Source of the DNA: Pseudoalteromonas shioyasakiensis
GTDB taxonomy: Bacteria; Pseudomonadota; Gammaproteobacteria; Enterobacterales; Alteromonadaceae
Reading direction: 5' to 3'
Assembly: GCF_024518675.1 (NCBI RefSeq)
Contig: NZ_JANIGL010000007.1
Coordinates: 62,001 to 126,000 of the forward strand
DNA: 64,000 bases
The translations under genes were made by a program, and so were the position numbers. Numbering within the stretch: the stretch's first letter is position 1; every line of letters starts with the position of its first letter. Under the pieces are notes generated by a model, which saw nothing but the letters and a program-made list of their open reading frames with translations, ran no database searches and had not been told where the DNA came from. Shown here in pieces: positions 25,619 to 34,589 of this stretch.

Positions 25619-27406
25619 TTAGCCGCGTTTTGCCAGCTCGCTCTGAATATACAATTGAATTTGCTCTTCAAGTACAGATAATGGCACAGAGCCATGACGT
25701 AATATTTGATAGTGAAATTCGCGAATATCAAAATCTTGACCTAACGCTTGCTCGGTTTCCTTGCGTAAGCGTTTAATTGTCAACTCACCAATTTTGTACG
25801 ACAACGCCTGTGCAGGCCAAGAAATATAACGATCGGTTTCTGTTTTCACGTTGTGCAATGACAGTGCAGTATTTTCACTCATAAAGTTCATCGCTCGCTC
25901 TCGACTCCAGCCATACATGTGCATGCCTGTATCAACCACTAATCGAGCCGCACGCCACATTTCATAAGTTAATCGGCCAAAATTGCTATAAGGGTCTTGA
26001 TAAAAACCGGCCTCTAAGCCTAAATATTCTGAATATAAACCCCAACCTTCACCAAAAGCTGATAAATACGCATCTCGACGGTAGCTTGGTAAGTATTCAA
26101 GTTCGGCATTAAGTGAAATTTGTAGGTGATGGCCTGGAACAGCTTCGTGTAGAGTTAATGCTTCTAAAACATAAAGTGGACGTTTATCAAGTGCATAAGT
26201 ATTTACCCAATAATACCCAGCTTGATCATCACGACGCGAACCTGAATAGCGACCTGTTGTATATTTTGGCGCGATGCTAGCCGGTACAGGAGCTACACCG
26301 TATGGCATACGAGGTAAGGTATGAAATAACTTAGGTAATTGCGCATCCATTTTTTTGGCAATGTAAGATGCTTCTTTTAGTAACTCTTCTGGTGTTGTGG
26401 CATAAAATTGTGGATCAGTTCGTAAAAAGTGTACAAATTCGGCAAACGAGCCTTCAAAGCCTACTTCTTTGATTACTTCGTCCATTTCGCCGCGTATCCG
26501 CGCGACTTCCTTTAAACCCAGTTCGTGGATTTCTTTTGGAGTCATATCTGTCGTAGTGTAGTACTTAGCTCGATTGGCATAAAATGCTTCACCATTTGGT
26601 GTCGCTGAAATACCAATTTCACTTCGCGCTCCGGGCTGATACTCTTCATTAAAGAACGTTAAATAACCTTGATAAGCCGCAATAACTTGCTCATCAATTA
26701 CTTTTTTAGCTTGCTGTTGTAGCTGAGCAAACTCACTCGCAGCTAACCCAGCAGTATTATTTAAAAATGGCTTATAAAACTCAGACTTTGTTGCATCATC
26801 AACAATATAGGCTGTGATAGAGTCTTGATAGCCCACTAATACAGCTTGTGGTTGAGTTAAGCCGACTTCTAATCCTTTTCGCATCCAACCAATATTTTGC
26901 GCGAAAAAACGAGGAACTTGCTGCAATCGCTCAAGATATAGCTGGTAATCAGCCAAGGTTTTGAAATCTGATTGCGACACCATAAATGACAAGCTTGAAT
27001 GAAAACCATATTCAGAGGTTAAGGGCATGTAATGGCTGTTAAATACATACTCATCGACACTGTTTTGCACCTGAGCACGAATAATCGTCAAGTTTATGCG
27101 GTTTTCTTCACTGAGGCTCTGTGTATCAATAGCGTCAAGTTGCGCTAAAAGCTCAGTGTTTTTTTGATATTTTTGCTCTAAAAACTCCGCTGACAGGTTA
27201 TTTAGTAAATAACCATCGACACCTTCAGGGTTGCTATATGGACTGATACTTTTACGATAATCAACAATGGATTGTGCCACTGCAGTGAATTGCTCATCAC
27301 TGTCAACGCTAGTCATTTGGCAGGCGCTTAGTGAGCAAGCAAATGCTATACTTAATAATGAATGGCGAAATACTGCCGATGATTTCTTTTGGAACTTTAT
27401 TTTCAT
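25619..27406 (-). CDS. DUF885 family lipoprotein (putative metallopeptidase)
   Basis: 595 residues. The N terminus is a lipoprotein signal with lipobox L-S-A-C at about residue 29 (ACSLSACQM). The zinc-binding-like motif LTLHEAVPGHHLQ (about 440) and the downstream AFGEGWGLYSEYLGLE block define the family, thought to be zinc-dependent peptidases related to M3/M32 folds. It would be anchored in the envelope and trim peptides. It is a single gene with its own terminator. Confidence 0.85.
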   Translation of the reverse strand: MKIKFQKKSSAVFRHSLLSIAFACSLSACQMTSVDSDEQFTAVAQSIVDYRKSISPYSNPEGVDGYLLNNLSAEFLEQKYQKNTELLAQLDAIDTQSLSEENRINLTIIRAQVQNSVDEYVFNSHYMPLTSEYGFHSSLSFMVSQSDFKTLADYQLYLERLQQVPRFFAQNIGWMRKGLEVGLTQPQAVLVGYQDSITAYIVDDATKSEFYKPFLNNTAGLAASEFAQLQQQAKKVIDEQVIAAYQGYLTFFNEEYQPGARSEIGISATPNGEAFYANRAKYYTTTDMTPKEIHELGLKEVARIRGEMDEVIKEVGFEGSFAEFVHFLRTDPQFYATTPEELLKEASYIAKKMDAQLPKLFHTLPRMPYGVAPVPASIAPKYTTGRYSGSRRDDQAGYYWVNTYALDKRPLYVLEALTLHEAVPGHHLQISLNAELEYLPSYRRDAYLSAFGEGWGLYSEYLGLEAGFYQDPYSNFGRLTYEMWRAARLVVDTGMHMYGWSRERAMNFMSENTALSLHNVKTETDRYISWPAQALSYKIGELTIKRLRKETEQALGQDFDIREFHYQILRHGSVPLSVLEEQIQLYIQSELAKRG

Positions 27407-27571
27407 ATTAAAAGGCTCTGCTATCTGTAGTTGATTTAAACTACCTTATTCAATTCGTTTTACCAAAATAAATGCGACCAAGAGCGTCTTTGCTCAGGTT
27501 AAATTTACAGCATTACCTGCCTAGTACTTAAGCAGTACTTTAGAATTGTTGATAAAACCAGCTATTGAACG

Positions 27572-27611
27572 GTAAAAAAGTAAATATCCGCGGTAAATCA
27601 CACTTTTTTAC
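27572..27611. other. stem-loop in the DUF885/GGDEF divergent gap
   Basis: GTAAAAAAGT (27572-27581) and ACTTTTTTAC (27602-27611) are perfect complements around a 20-base loop containing CCGCGG. It lies in the 324-bp promoter region between the divergent genes. It could be an operator or a leader structure. No gene seen in the gap. Confidence 0.35.
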
Positions 27612-27730
27612 TTTTAAATACACGCGATACAGATTAATGTAGGGAAGTATCAAATGCTAGGATAGCGCTGATGTCTCATGGAGTGAGTTATTTAATTTAG
27701 CTGTTATGCGTATTTAGTTGGTATAAATAA

Positions 27731-28735
27731 ATGATGTTCCATGACTCCATGGCGATTGCTCAAGAAAAAATGACAAAGGTATGTATCTTTTTAGAACGTC
27801 ATGCATTACCACCTTCACCGCTTAATTATAATGTTATTTATACCTATGTAAGCCAAGCCAACGCTGACCTTAATGCAACTTTAGACCGCGCTGTTGCCCT
27901 TGGTCAAGAAATAGATAGTGTCTACATAGAACAGCTTTACTTTGATCATATGGACCAAGCCCACCAGACGGAAACGTCAATGGTTCGTAATGTTGACGGC
28001 ATTATCAATTCACTCTCACGTAGTGCCAAGTCAACCGAGCACGATATTGTGCGCTTTGCCAACCAAGTTAGCGATTGTGTTCATTCTCTTGATGAAAACA
28101 ATGTGCAAAAAAGCCGACATGCGCTCGATACCCTAAGCAAGCAAACAGCACAGTTACTTAATCAACATCAACAGTTTAAACAAGAACTAAGTAAAGCGAA
28201 AAAACTACAAGAAAAAACCCAACAACAGCTAGTGCAACTTCGCAAACAACATATCACGGATCAACAAACTGGCTTATACAAACGCCATTATTTAAACCAA
28301 CAAACTCAGCTTTGGTTAAGTCAAAATAAATCTGTATGTGCGATTGCCATACAAATTGATAACTTAGAGCACTTTATCACTAACTATGGCGACATGATTG
28401 GCGAAGTTATTTTAAATAAAGTGGCCAAGCAAATTCAAAAATACGTGCTTGAAAGTGGCCTACCAGGTCGCACCAGCAAAGATGCCTTTACCATTTTATT
28501 AGCTGACATTGACCCTGAAACCGCTAACGTTATTGCCGAAAAGGTCCGTAATGGGGTTGAAAAATTACGTTTTGTTAGCTCTAAAAGTGGCCTTAAATTA
28601 CCCACAATTGACTTATCTCTTGGTATTGCAAAACACCAAGATGAAAAAGACTTTAATGTACTTGCACGTAAAGCATCTAATGCAGCCTATAAAGCGAAGT
28701 CACTAGGGCAAAGCAGCTTTATTGCAGGGCAATAA
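27731..28735 (+). CDS. degenerate GGDEF-domain protein
   Basis: 334 residues. Residues 1-120 form an alpha-helical sensor-like region, followed by a coiled coil (about 125-175) and a GGDEF fold starting ITDQQTGLYKRHYL. The active-site motif is SKDAF (249-253) where GG(D/E)EF is expected, so cyclase activity is unlikely. The protein may bind GTP or c-di-GMP, or act by protein contact. It starts ATGATG, 98 bp before ubiE, and the region between could hold the ubiE promoter. Confidence 0.85.
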   Translation: MMFHDSMAIAQEKMTKVCIFLERHALPPSPLNYNVIYTYVSQANADLNATLDRAVALGQEIDSVYIEQLYFDHMDQAHQTETSMVRNVDGIINSLSRSAKSTEHDIVRFANQVSDCVHSLDENNVQKSRHALDTLSKQTAQLLNQHQQFKQELSKAKKLQEKTQQQLVQLRKQHITDQQTGLYKRHYLNQQTQLWLSQNKSVCAIAIQIDNLEHFITNYGDMIGEVILNKVAKQIQKYVLESGLPGRTSKDAFTILLADIDPETANVIAEKVRNGVEKLRFVSSKSGLKLPTIDLSLGIAKHQDEKDFNVLARKASNAAYKAKSLGQSSFIAGQ

Positions 28736-28833
28736 CCTCGCGCTTGATCCACAAGCATTTTTTCTATAATCAAATTGCACCTCAGGGGTACTATCAAGTA
28801 CACTAGTCTCTATTACCACGATAGAGATTTATC

Positions 28834-29589
28834 ATGAACGAGAATCAAGAAAAAACCACGCATTTTGGCTATAAAACCGTTGCCGAAACAGAAAAAGCTT
28901 CGATGGTTGCCGATGTTTTTCACTCCGTTGCGGCAAAATATGACGTAATGAACGATCTCATGTCTTTTGGTATTCACCGCTTATGGAAGCGCCAAACCAT
29001 AGCAAGCTCTGGTGTTCGCAAGGGCCATCACGTGCTTGATTTAGCCGGTGGCACAGGCGATTTAACCGCAAAGTTCAGTCAACTTGTTGGCGACACCGGC
29101 CAAGTAGTATTGGGTGATATTAATTCATCAATGCTAAAAGTCGGTCGTGAAAAACTTCATAATTTAGGCCTTGTTAGCAATATTGATTATGTGCAAATGA
29201 ATGCCGAGGCACTGCCATTTCCAGATAACAGCTTTGATTTGATCACCATTGCGTTTGGACTACGTAATGTTACCGATAAAGATAAAGCGCTGCGTTCTAT
29301 GTACCGTATTTTAAAGCCCGGTGGCCGTTTATTAGTATTAGAGTTTTCTAAACCTGAGCATGAAGTGTTGAGTAAGGCCTACGATTTCTACTCATTTAAT
29401 TTGTTACCTAAAATGGGTGAACTCGTTGCTAACGACTCAGAGTCATACAAATATCTAGCTGAATCAATCCGCATGCACCCAGATCAAGATACCCTGAAAA
29501 GCATGATGGAAGACGCGGGCTTTGAGCAAACCACTTATCAAAATTTAACCGGTGGTATCGTTGCCTTACATCGTGGCTTTAAATATTAA
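28834..29589 (+). CDS. ubiE: ubiquinone/menaquinone biosynthesis C-methyltransferase
   Basis: 251 residues. SAM-binding motif [15 protein letters not shown] near residue 70, and the UbiE signatures [25 protein letters not shown] and [17 protein letters not shown]. It methylates the quinone ring carbon in ubiquinone and menaquinone synthesis. First gene of a compact string with ubiJ and ubiB. Confidence 0.95.
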   Translation: MNENQEKTTHFGYKTVAETEKASMVADVFHSVAAKYDVMNDLMSFGIHRLWKRQTIASSGVRKGHHVLDLAGGTGDLTAKFSQLVGDTGQVVLGDINSSMLKVGREKLHNLGLVSNIDYVQMNAEALPFPDNSFDLITIAFGLRNVTDKDKALRSMYRILKPGGRLLVLEFSKPEHEVLSKAYDFYSFNLLPKMGELVANDSESYKYLAESIRMHPDQDTLKSMMEDAGFEQTTYQNLTGGIVALHRGFKY

Positions 29590-29621
29590 AAAACTCTATC
29601 AAAACCGACTAAGGTGTTGTT

Positions 29622-30227
29622 ATGTTAACTAACTTTATTGTTGCGCTAGTTGAACGCATTTTAAATACCAGCTTAAAACTTGATAGCACCTTAATCGATA
29701 AACTGGAGCCTGTGTCACATAAACGATTGCTTATTGACATACGTGATTGGCAACAACAGTTTTTATTAGTCTTTACCGAGCAACATCTTCACTTATACAG
29801 CACCAATGAAAAACAATTCGACTGTATGATTAGTGGTGATATAGACACTCTCATCGCACTTAAAAACCCAGCTATGTTGACCCAGTTAATTCGCCAAGAT
29901 AAGTTGGACTTACAGGGTGATTTAAACATAGCTCAAGGCTTTAGCAATGCATTTTCAGCTATGGATATCGATTGGCCGGAACACTTTTCTCGCTACTTAG
30001 GTGACGCTCCCGCACAACAGTTATGGCAAATAATGCAAAACGCTAAACGCCAAGGTTTAGTTACAGACAAAAAAGTGGCAGCGACCTTAACCCAGTTATG
30101 TCAAGACGAACTCAAAGTGACCATTCACCCACTTGAGCTTGACCAGTTCAAACAACAAACACGTCAGCTCAAAGGTCAAGTCGCTCAACTTGAGCAACGT
30201 ATCAACCAATTACTTCAGCTCCACTAA
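29622..30227 (+). CDS. ubiJ: ubiquinone biosynthesis accessory factor UbiJ (SCP2 domain)
   Basis: 201 residues. The N-terminal two-thirds is an SCP2-like lipid-binding domain (hydrophobic beta pattern, LQGDLNIAQGFSNAF); the tail is a coiled coil (TRQLKGQVAQLEQRINQLL). UbiJ with UbiK scaffolds the ubiquinone hydroxylation complex and binds its lipid intermediates. Position between ubiE and ubiB is the standard one. Confidence 0.93.
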   Translation: MLTNFIVALVERILNTSLKLDSTLIDKLEPVSHKRLLIDIRDWQQQFLLVFTEQHLHLYSTNEKQFDCMISGDIDTLIALKNPAMLTQLIRQDKLDLQGDLNIAQGFSNAFSAMDIDWPEHFSRYLGDAPAQQLWQIMQNAKRQGLVTDKKVAATLTQLCQDELKVTIHPLELDQFKQQTRQLKGQVAQLEQRINQLLQLH

Positions 30228-30244
30228 GTCAGTAAGGATTATTT

Positions 30245-31849
30245 GTGTCAGCAGCTCGGCTTTATTACATTACCAAAACCCTGCTTAATTACGGTTTAGA
30301 TGAGTTAATTCCAAACAAAAAGATTCCTTGGTATGGCAAAGTTGGCCGTGCTGGTTTATTTTGGCTTAAAAATAAACATAAAGAAAAACCAGCAGGGTTA
30401 CGCTTGCGCCTAGCGCTACAACAACTAGGCCCGGTTTGGATTAAGTTTGGTCAAATGCTGTCAACGCGGCGAGATTTGCTGCCATTAGATATCGCGTTAG
30501 AGCTAGCGCTATTGCAAGATAAAGTGCAACCATTTGATGGTGAGCTTGCACAACAATTAATTGAAAATGCTTTAGAGATTAATGACATTAGTGAATGCTT
30601 TAGTGACTTTGAACAAACACCATTAGCGTCAGCATCTATCGCACAAGTACATACTGCAACATTAATTGATGATAATAATCAGCCACAAGAAGTCGTTATC
30701 AAAGTTATTCGTCCTGATATTAAAAATCAGATTGACGCTGATTTAGCACTGATGGAAAAATTTTCTAAGGTCGTCGCTAAATTAATCAATGAAGCAAAAA
30801 GATTACGCCCTGTTGAAGTTGTTAAAGAGTACAAGAAAACCTTACTCGATGAGTTAGATTTAATGCGCGAAGGTGCTAACGCCATACAATTAAAGCGCAA
30901 TTTTGAAGGGTCAGAGTCACTTTATATTCCTTATGTTTATAGTGATTATAGTCGTGTCAATGTACTGGTGATGGAACGTATTTACGGTATTCCAGTTTCA
31001 GATACTGATGCATTAGTTGCACAAAATACTAATATGAAACTCCTTGCAGAACGTGGTGTTGAGGTATTTTTTACGCAAGTGTTTCGTGATAGTTTTTTTC
31101 ATGCAGACATGCACCCAGGCAATGTATTTGTCTCTTATGACACCCCAGAAAACCCAAAGTTTATTGGTATAGACTGCGGTATAGTTGGTACGCTTAATAA
31201 AGAAGATAAGCGCTATCTAGCCGAGAACTTCATTGCCTTTTTCAACCGAGATTACCGCCAAGTAGCCCAGCTGCATGTTGACTCTGGTTGGGTACCTAAA
31301 GATACCAGTGTTGAAGAATTTGAATTTGCTATTCGCACAGTCTGTGAACCTATTTTTAATAAGCCCTTAGCAGAAATTTCTTTTGGGCACGTGCTCGTCA
31401 ACCTTTTCAATACAGCTCGTCGCTTTAATATGCAAGTTCAACCACAATTAGTGCTATTACAGAAAACCTTACTGTATGTTGAAGGACTCGGAAGACAACT
31501 ATATCCGCAACTTGATTTGTGGCAAACAGCGAAGCCTTTTTTAGAAGATTGGGTAAAACAGCAAGTAGGGCCGTTGTCGGTACTGAAGCAAATGTATGCT
31601 AACTTGCCTTTTTGGGCCGAAAAAATGCCCGAATTACCTGATTTAATCTATTACAACTTAAAACAACAACACAAAGCAATTGAACCGTGCGCAGCACCAG
31701 CGTCACATAAACCCCTTATAATGGGGGTGTTTGCAGGCGCTGCGATGATAGTTTCAGGCCTGTGTTACTTACAAAGCGACATAATCGCCAGTAGTATTGC
31801 AGCTAGCTGTTCATTAATTGGTTTTATATTAGCGTGGCGTAGCGCATAA
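30245..31849 (+). CDS. ubiB: ubiquinone biosynthesis atypical kinase UbiB
   Basis: 534 residues from a GTG start behind AAGGA. ABC1/ADCK family marks: the [14 protein letters not shown] motif of the N-terminal extension, the Ala-rich loop [24 protein letters not shown] (catalytic loop) and GIDCGIVG (metal loop). Two hydrophobic helices at the C terminus anchor it in the inner membrane. UbiB is an ATPase needed for ubiquinone synthesis, likely handling the lipid precursors. Confidence 0.95.
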   Translation: MSAARLYYITKTLLNYGLDELIPNKKIPWYGKVGRAGLFWLKNKHKEKPAGLRLRLALQQLGPVWIKFGQMLSTRRDLLPLDIALELALLQDKVQPFDGELAQQLIENALEINDISECFSDFEQTPLASASIAQVHTATLIDDNNQPQEVVIKVIRPDIKNQIDADLALMEKFSKVVAKLINEAKRLRPVEVVKEYKKTLLDELDLMREGANAIQLKRNFEGSESLYIPYVYSDYSRVNVLVMERIYGIPVSDTDALVAQNTNMKLLAERGVEVFFTQVFRDSFFHADMHPGNVFVSYDTPENPKFIGIDCGIVGTLNKEDKRYLAENFIAFFNRDYRQVAQLHVDSGWVPKDTSVEEFEFAIRTVCEPIFNKPLAEISFGHVLVNLFNTARRFNMQVQPQLVLLQKTLLYVEGLGRQLYPQLDLWQTAKPFLEDWVKQQVGPLSVLKQMYANLPFWAEKMPELPDLIYYNLKQQHKAIEPCAAPASHKPLIMGVFAGAAMIVSGLCYLQSDIIASSIAASCSLIGFILAWRSA

Positions 31850-31916
31850 ACTAAGTGCTATTTACATTTTGCTGAGTATAATCAGCGTAAACATACAATG
31901 AGATTTGGAGTAAATC

Positions 31917-32156
31917 ATGGGTTTTGGTGGTATTAGTATTTGGCAATTATTAATTGTTCTAGCAATCATAGTATTACTTTTTGGCACAAAGAAACTTCGC
32001 GGTATCGGTGGTGATTTAGGCAATGCTGTAAAAGGTTTTAAAAAAGCAGTTTCTGATGATGAACAAGCGAAACCCACTGATAATATAGAACAATCGACTA
32101 ATTCAGTGCACAGCAAAGAAACGGCTGACAAAAGCAAAGAAGACCATAAGGCTTAA
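31917..32156 (+). CDS. tatA: twin-arginine translocase subunit TatA
   Basis: 79 residues: an N-terminal membrane helix ([18 protein letters not shown]), the [14 protein letters not shown] hinge and amphipathic helix, and a charged tail. It polymerises to form the pore of the Tat export system for folded proteins. The ATG follows TTTGGAG. It lies 67 bp after ubiB and four bases before tatB. Confidence 0.95.
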   Translation: MGFGGISIWQLLIVLAIIVLLFGTKKLRGIGGDLGNAVKGFKKAVSDDEQAKPTDNIEQSTNSVHSKETADKSKEDHKA

Positions 32157-32160
32157 TTAA

Positions 32161-32493
32161 ATGGGCATGTGGGAACTTGTTATTGTATTAATTGTTGGCC
32201 TAGTTGTACTCGGCCCAGAGCGGCTGCCTGTTGCAATTCGAACAGTAAGCCGCTGGGTTAAGACGATAAAATCAATGGCAAACTCAGTAAAAGCTGAAGT
32301 AAATGAAGAGCTGCGTGTACATGAGTTGCATCAAAACCTAAAAAAAGCCGAACAACAAAGCATGCAAGACTTAAGTCCTGCAGTAAAAGACTCTGTTAAC
32401 GAGCTAAAAAAAGCCGCTGATTCTGTAACCCACAGTTATAAAAAAAATTCCCCCGAGCAAAGCGATAAAGTGAATATTGATGAACAAAAATGA
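32161..32493 (+). CDS. tatB: twin-arginine translocase subunit TatB
   Basis: 110 residues. The N-terminal helix MWELVIVLIVGLVVLGPERLP contains the TatB-specific Glu and GPERLP hinge, followed by a longer amphipathic helix than TatA. With TatC it forms the signal-peptide receptor. Confidence 0.95.
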   Translation: MGMWELVIVLIVGLVVLGPERLPVAIRTVSRWVKTIKSMANSVKAEVNEELRVHELHQNLKKAEQQSMQDLSPAVKDSVNELKKAADSVTHSYKKNSPEQSDKVNIDEQK

Positions 32494-32539
32494 AATTATT
32501 TTTGCACTCTGTGGTCTATTAATAGGTAACAATTAAATT

Positions 32540-33283
32540 ATGGCAGAGCAAACTCAATCAGGCTTTGTTGGTCATTTAATTGAATTACGCAATAGATTAA
32601 TGAAGGCTTTATTAGCTATTTTGCTATTTTTTATTGCCTTTGTTTATTTTGCAAATGACATCTATAGCTTTGTTGCTGCACCACTGGTTGCACACTTACC
32701 AAGTACTGCAACCATGATAGCTACAGATGTAACAGCACCCTTTTTTGCACCGTTCAAACTAACCTTATTTGTTGCTTTATTTGCGGCAATTCCGGTTATT
32801 TTACACCAAATTTGGGGGTTTATTGCACCGGGGCTATATCAACATGAAAAACGCATGTTAATGCCAATATTAGCATCAAGTATCATCTTGTTTTATAGCG
32901 GTATTGCTTTTTGCTACTTTGTAGTTTTGCCAATTATATTGGGGTTTTTTACCAGTGTTGGTCCTCAAATGATGACCCTTGCACCAGATATAAGCAGCTA
33001 CTTAAGCTTTGCTTTAAAGCTGTTTTTTGCCTTTGGTGTCGCATTTGAAATTCCTGTTGCAATCATGCTGTTATGTTGGAGTGGTGCAACAACAACGCAA
33101 AGCTTGAAAGAAAAACGACCTTATATTGTGGTAGGTGTCTTTGTGGTGGCTATGTTTTTAACCCCACCAGACGTACTTTCACAAACATTATTAGCATTTC
33201 CGATGCTACTGTTATTTGAATTGGGATTAATTTTAGCGGCTTTTTACAGCGCTAAGCCTCAGCAAGATGAGTCAGAGGAATAA
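32540..33283 (+). CDS. tatC: twin-arginine translocase subunit TatC
   Basis: 247 residues with six predicted membrane helices. The N-terminal GHLIELRNRLMKALLA motif (conserved Glu and Arg of the receptor site), the FKLTLFVALFAAIPVILHQIW loop and LTPPDVLSQ are typical. It recognises the twin-arginine signal. Its stop adjoins the next start with no gap. Confidence 0.96.
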   Translation: MAEQTQSGFVGHLIELRNRLMKALLAILLFFIAFVYFANDIYSFVAAPLVAHLPSTATMIATDVTAPFFAPFKLTLFVALFAAIPVILHQIWGFIAPGLYQHEKRMLMPILASSIILFYSGIAFCYFVVLPIILGFFTSVGPQMMTLAPDISSYLSFALKLFFAFGVAFEIPVAIMLLCWSGATTTQSLKEKRPYIVVGVFVVAMFLTPPDVLSQTLLAFPMLLLFELGLILAAFYSAKPQQDESEE

Positions 33284-33805
33284 ATGAAAAAACAAATATT
33301 ACCAATAATAGCACTTTTAAGTGCATCAACGGTTTATGCCGATGAAGTGAACTTACAAGCACTGCAAGCCTGTACCTTGGTTGAAAATGATTTTAATCGC
33401 CTCTTATGCTATGACAACACTATGGCAGGAAAATCATTAAGTAAACCAACAACGACTAAACAATTAACCCCTGCTGATACGGCCGCTCCTGCTGCAACAG
33501 CCGGTGCAGTGGTAGCTACTGATCAAATAGTAAAAACAAAAAATGAAGACTTTGGTTTAGAACATAAAGAAGCAACTAAAGGCAATGATGATGAAATCAC
33601 CGCAGTGGTTACCGATGTCAAACAAGCCCCTTATGGTGAGTTAATTATAACCCTTAATAATGGTCAAAAATGGCGTCAAATAGGTTCTGACCGTATGCGC
33701 CTAAATAGCGAAGATACAGTTGTTATCGAGCGAGGAATGTTTAATTCATTCCTACTGAGAGTGCAAGGGAAAAACAATTCAATTCGTGTGAAACGTACCA
33801 ATTAA
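33284..33805 (+). CDS. exported protein of unknown function in the tat operon
   Basis: 173 residues with a Sec signal peptide (MKKQILPIIALLSASTVYA). The mature part begins with a Cys-pair region (LQALQACTLVENDFNRLLCYD), then a Thr/Ala-rich linker, then a beta-rich C-terminal domain (EITAVVTDVKQAPYGELIITL, GQKWRQIGSDRMRL). I do not recognise a named family; the Cys-RL-CYD pattern recurs in small periplasmic proteins. It starts directly at the tatC stop and overlaps tatD by one base, so it is cotranscribed. Confidence 0.75.
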   Translation: MKKQILPIIALLSASTVYADEVNLQALQACTLVENDFNRLLCYDNTMAGKSLSKPTTTKQLTPADTAAPAATAGAVVATDQIVKTKNEDFGLEHKEATKGNDDEITAVVTDVKQAPYGELIITLNNGQKWRQIGSDRMRLNSEDTVVIERGMFNSFLLRVQGKNNSIRVKRTN

Positions 33806-34587
33806 TGACGCTAATGCTAACCGATGCAGGTGTAAACCTTACTAATCATCAATTTGATGATCAGCATGAGGCTGTTATTACACGTGCTAAAGCACAGAAT
33901 ATTAGTCAAATGCTGCTTATTGGTTGCGATATCGCAAGCAGCCAACAAGCACTGTTTTTAGCAAATAAATATAAACTCCTTGCGACGGCCGGTATTCACC
34001 CTCACGATGCTAAAACCGCCACCGAACAATTAGAGCAACAGTTAACGACTCTGGCACAACAAACTGAAGTAGTGGCGATTGGTGAATGCGGCTTAGACTA
34101 TAACCGTGATTTTTCACCTCGGGATACACAAAGAAGTGTGCTTACTCGCCAGCTTGTTCTTGCAGAGCAACTCAACTTACCTGTTTATCTGCATGAACGT
34201 GATGCTAGTGAAGATATGCTCAGAATTTTAAAGCAACATAAGATACGCGGTGTACTTCACTGCTTTACTGGGGATAAGGATGCGTTAACGCAATACCTTG
34301 AACTGGGCTTATACATAGGTATTACTGGCTGGGTATGTGATGAGCGTCGCGGTCAAGCGTTGCAGCAGCTGATACCTAGCATTCCCTTAGAGCGCTTACT
34401 CATAGAAACAGACGCGCCCTTTTTAATACCTAGAACAATAAAACCAAAGCCAAAATCACGTCGTAACGAGCCCAGTTATTTACCTTATGTGTGCCAGACA
34501 ATCGCGACATTGAAAGGCGTAGACTTTGCAACGGTAGCGAAACAAACTACACTTAATTTTCAACAGTTATTCAACCCTAAGGCCTAA
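33805..34587 (+). CDS. tatD: TatD-family metal-dependent DNase
   Basis: 260 residues, TIM-barrel hydrolase. It starts MLTDAGVNLTNHQF like E. coli TatD rather than YcfH/YjjV. Metal and active-site motifs: TAGIHPHDA, AIGECGLDYNRD, LHCFTG and IETDAPFLIPR. TatD is a 3'-5' exonuclease linked to DNA repair and is not needed for Tat export despite its place in the operon. Confidence 0.93.
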   Translation: MTLMLTDAGVNLTNHQFDDQHEAVITRAKAQNISQMLLIGCDIASSQQALFLANKYKLLATAGIHPHDAKTATEQLEQQLTTLAQQTEVVAIGECGLDYNRDFSPRDTQRSVLTRQLVLAEQLNLPVYLHERDASEDMLRILKQHKIRGVLHCFTGDKDALTQYLELGLYIGITGWVCDERRGQALQQLIPSIPLERLLIETDAPFLIPRTIKPKPKSRRNEPSYLPYVCQTIATLKGVDFATVAKQTTLNFQQLFNPKA

Positions 34588-34589
34588 TA

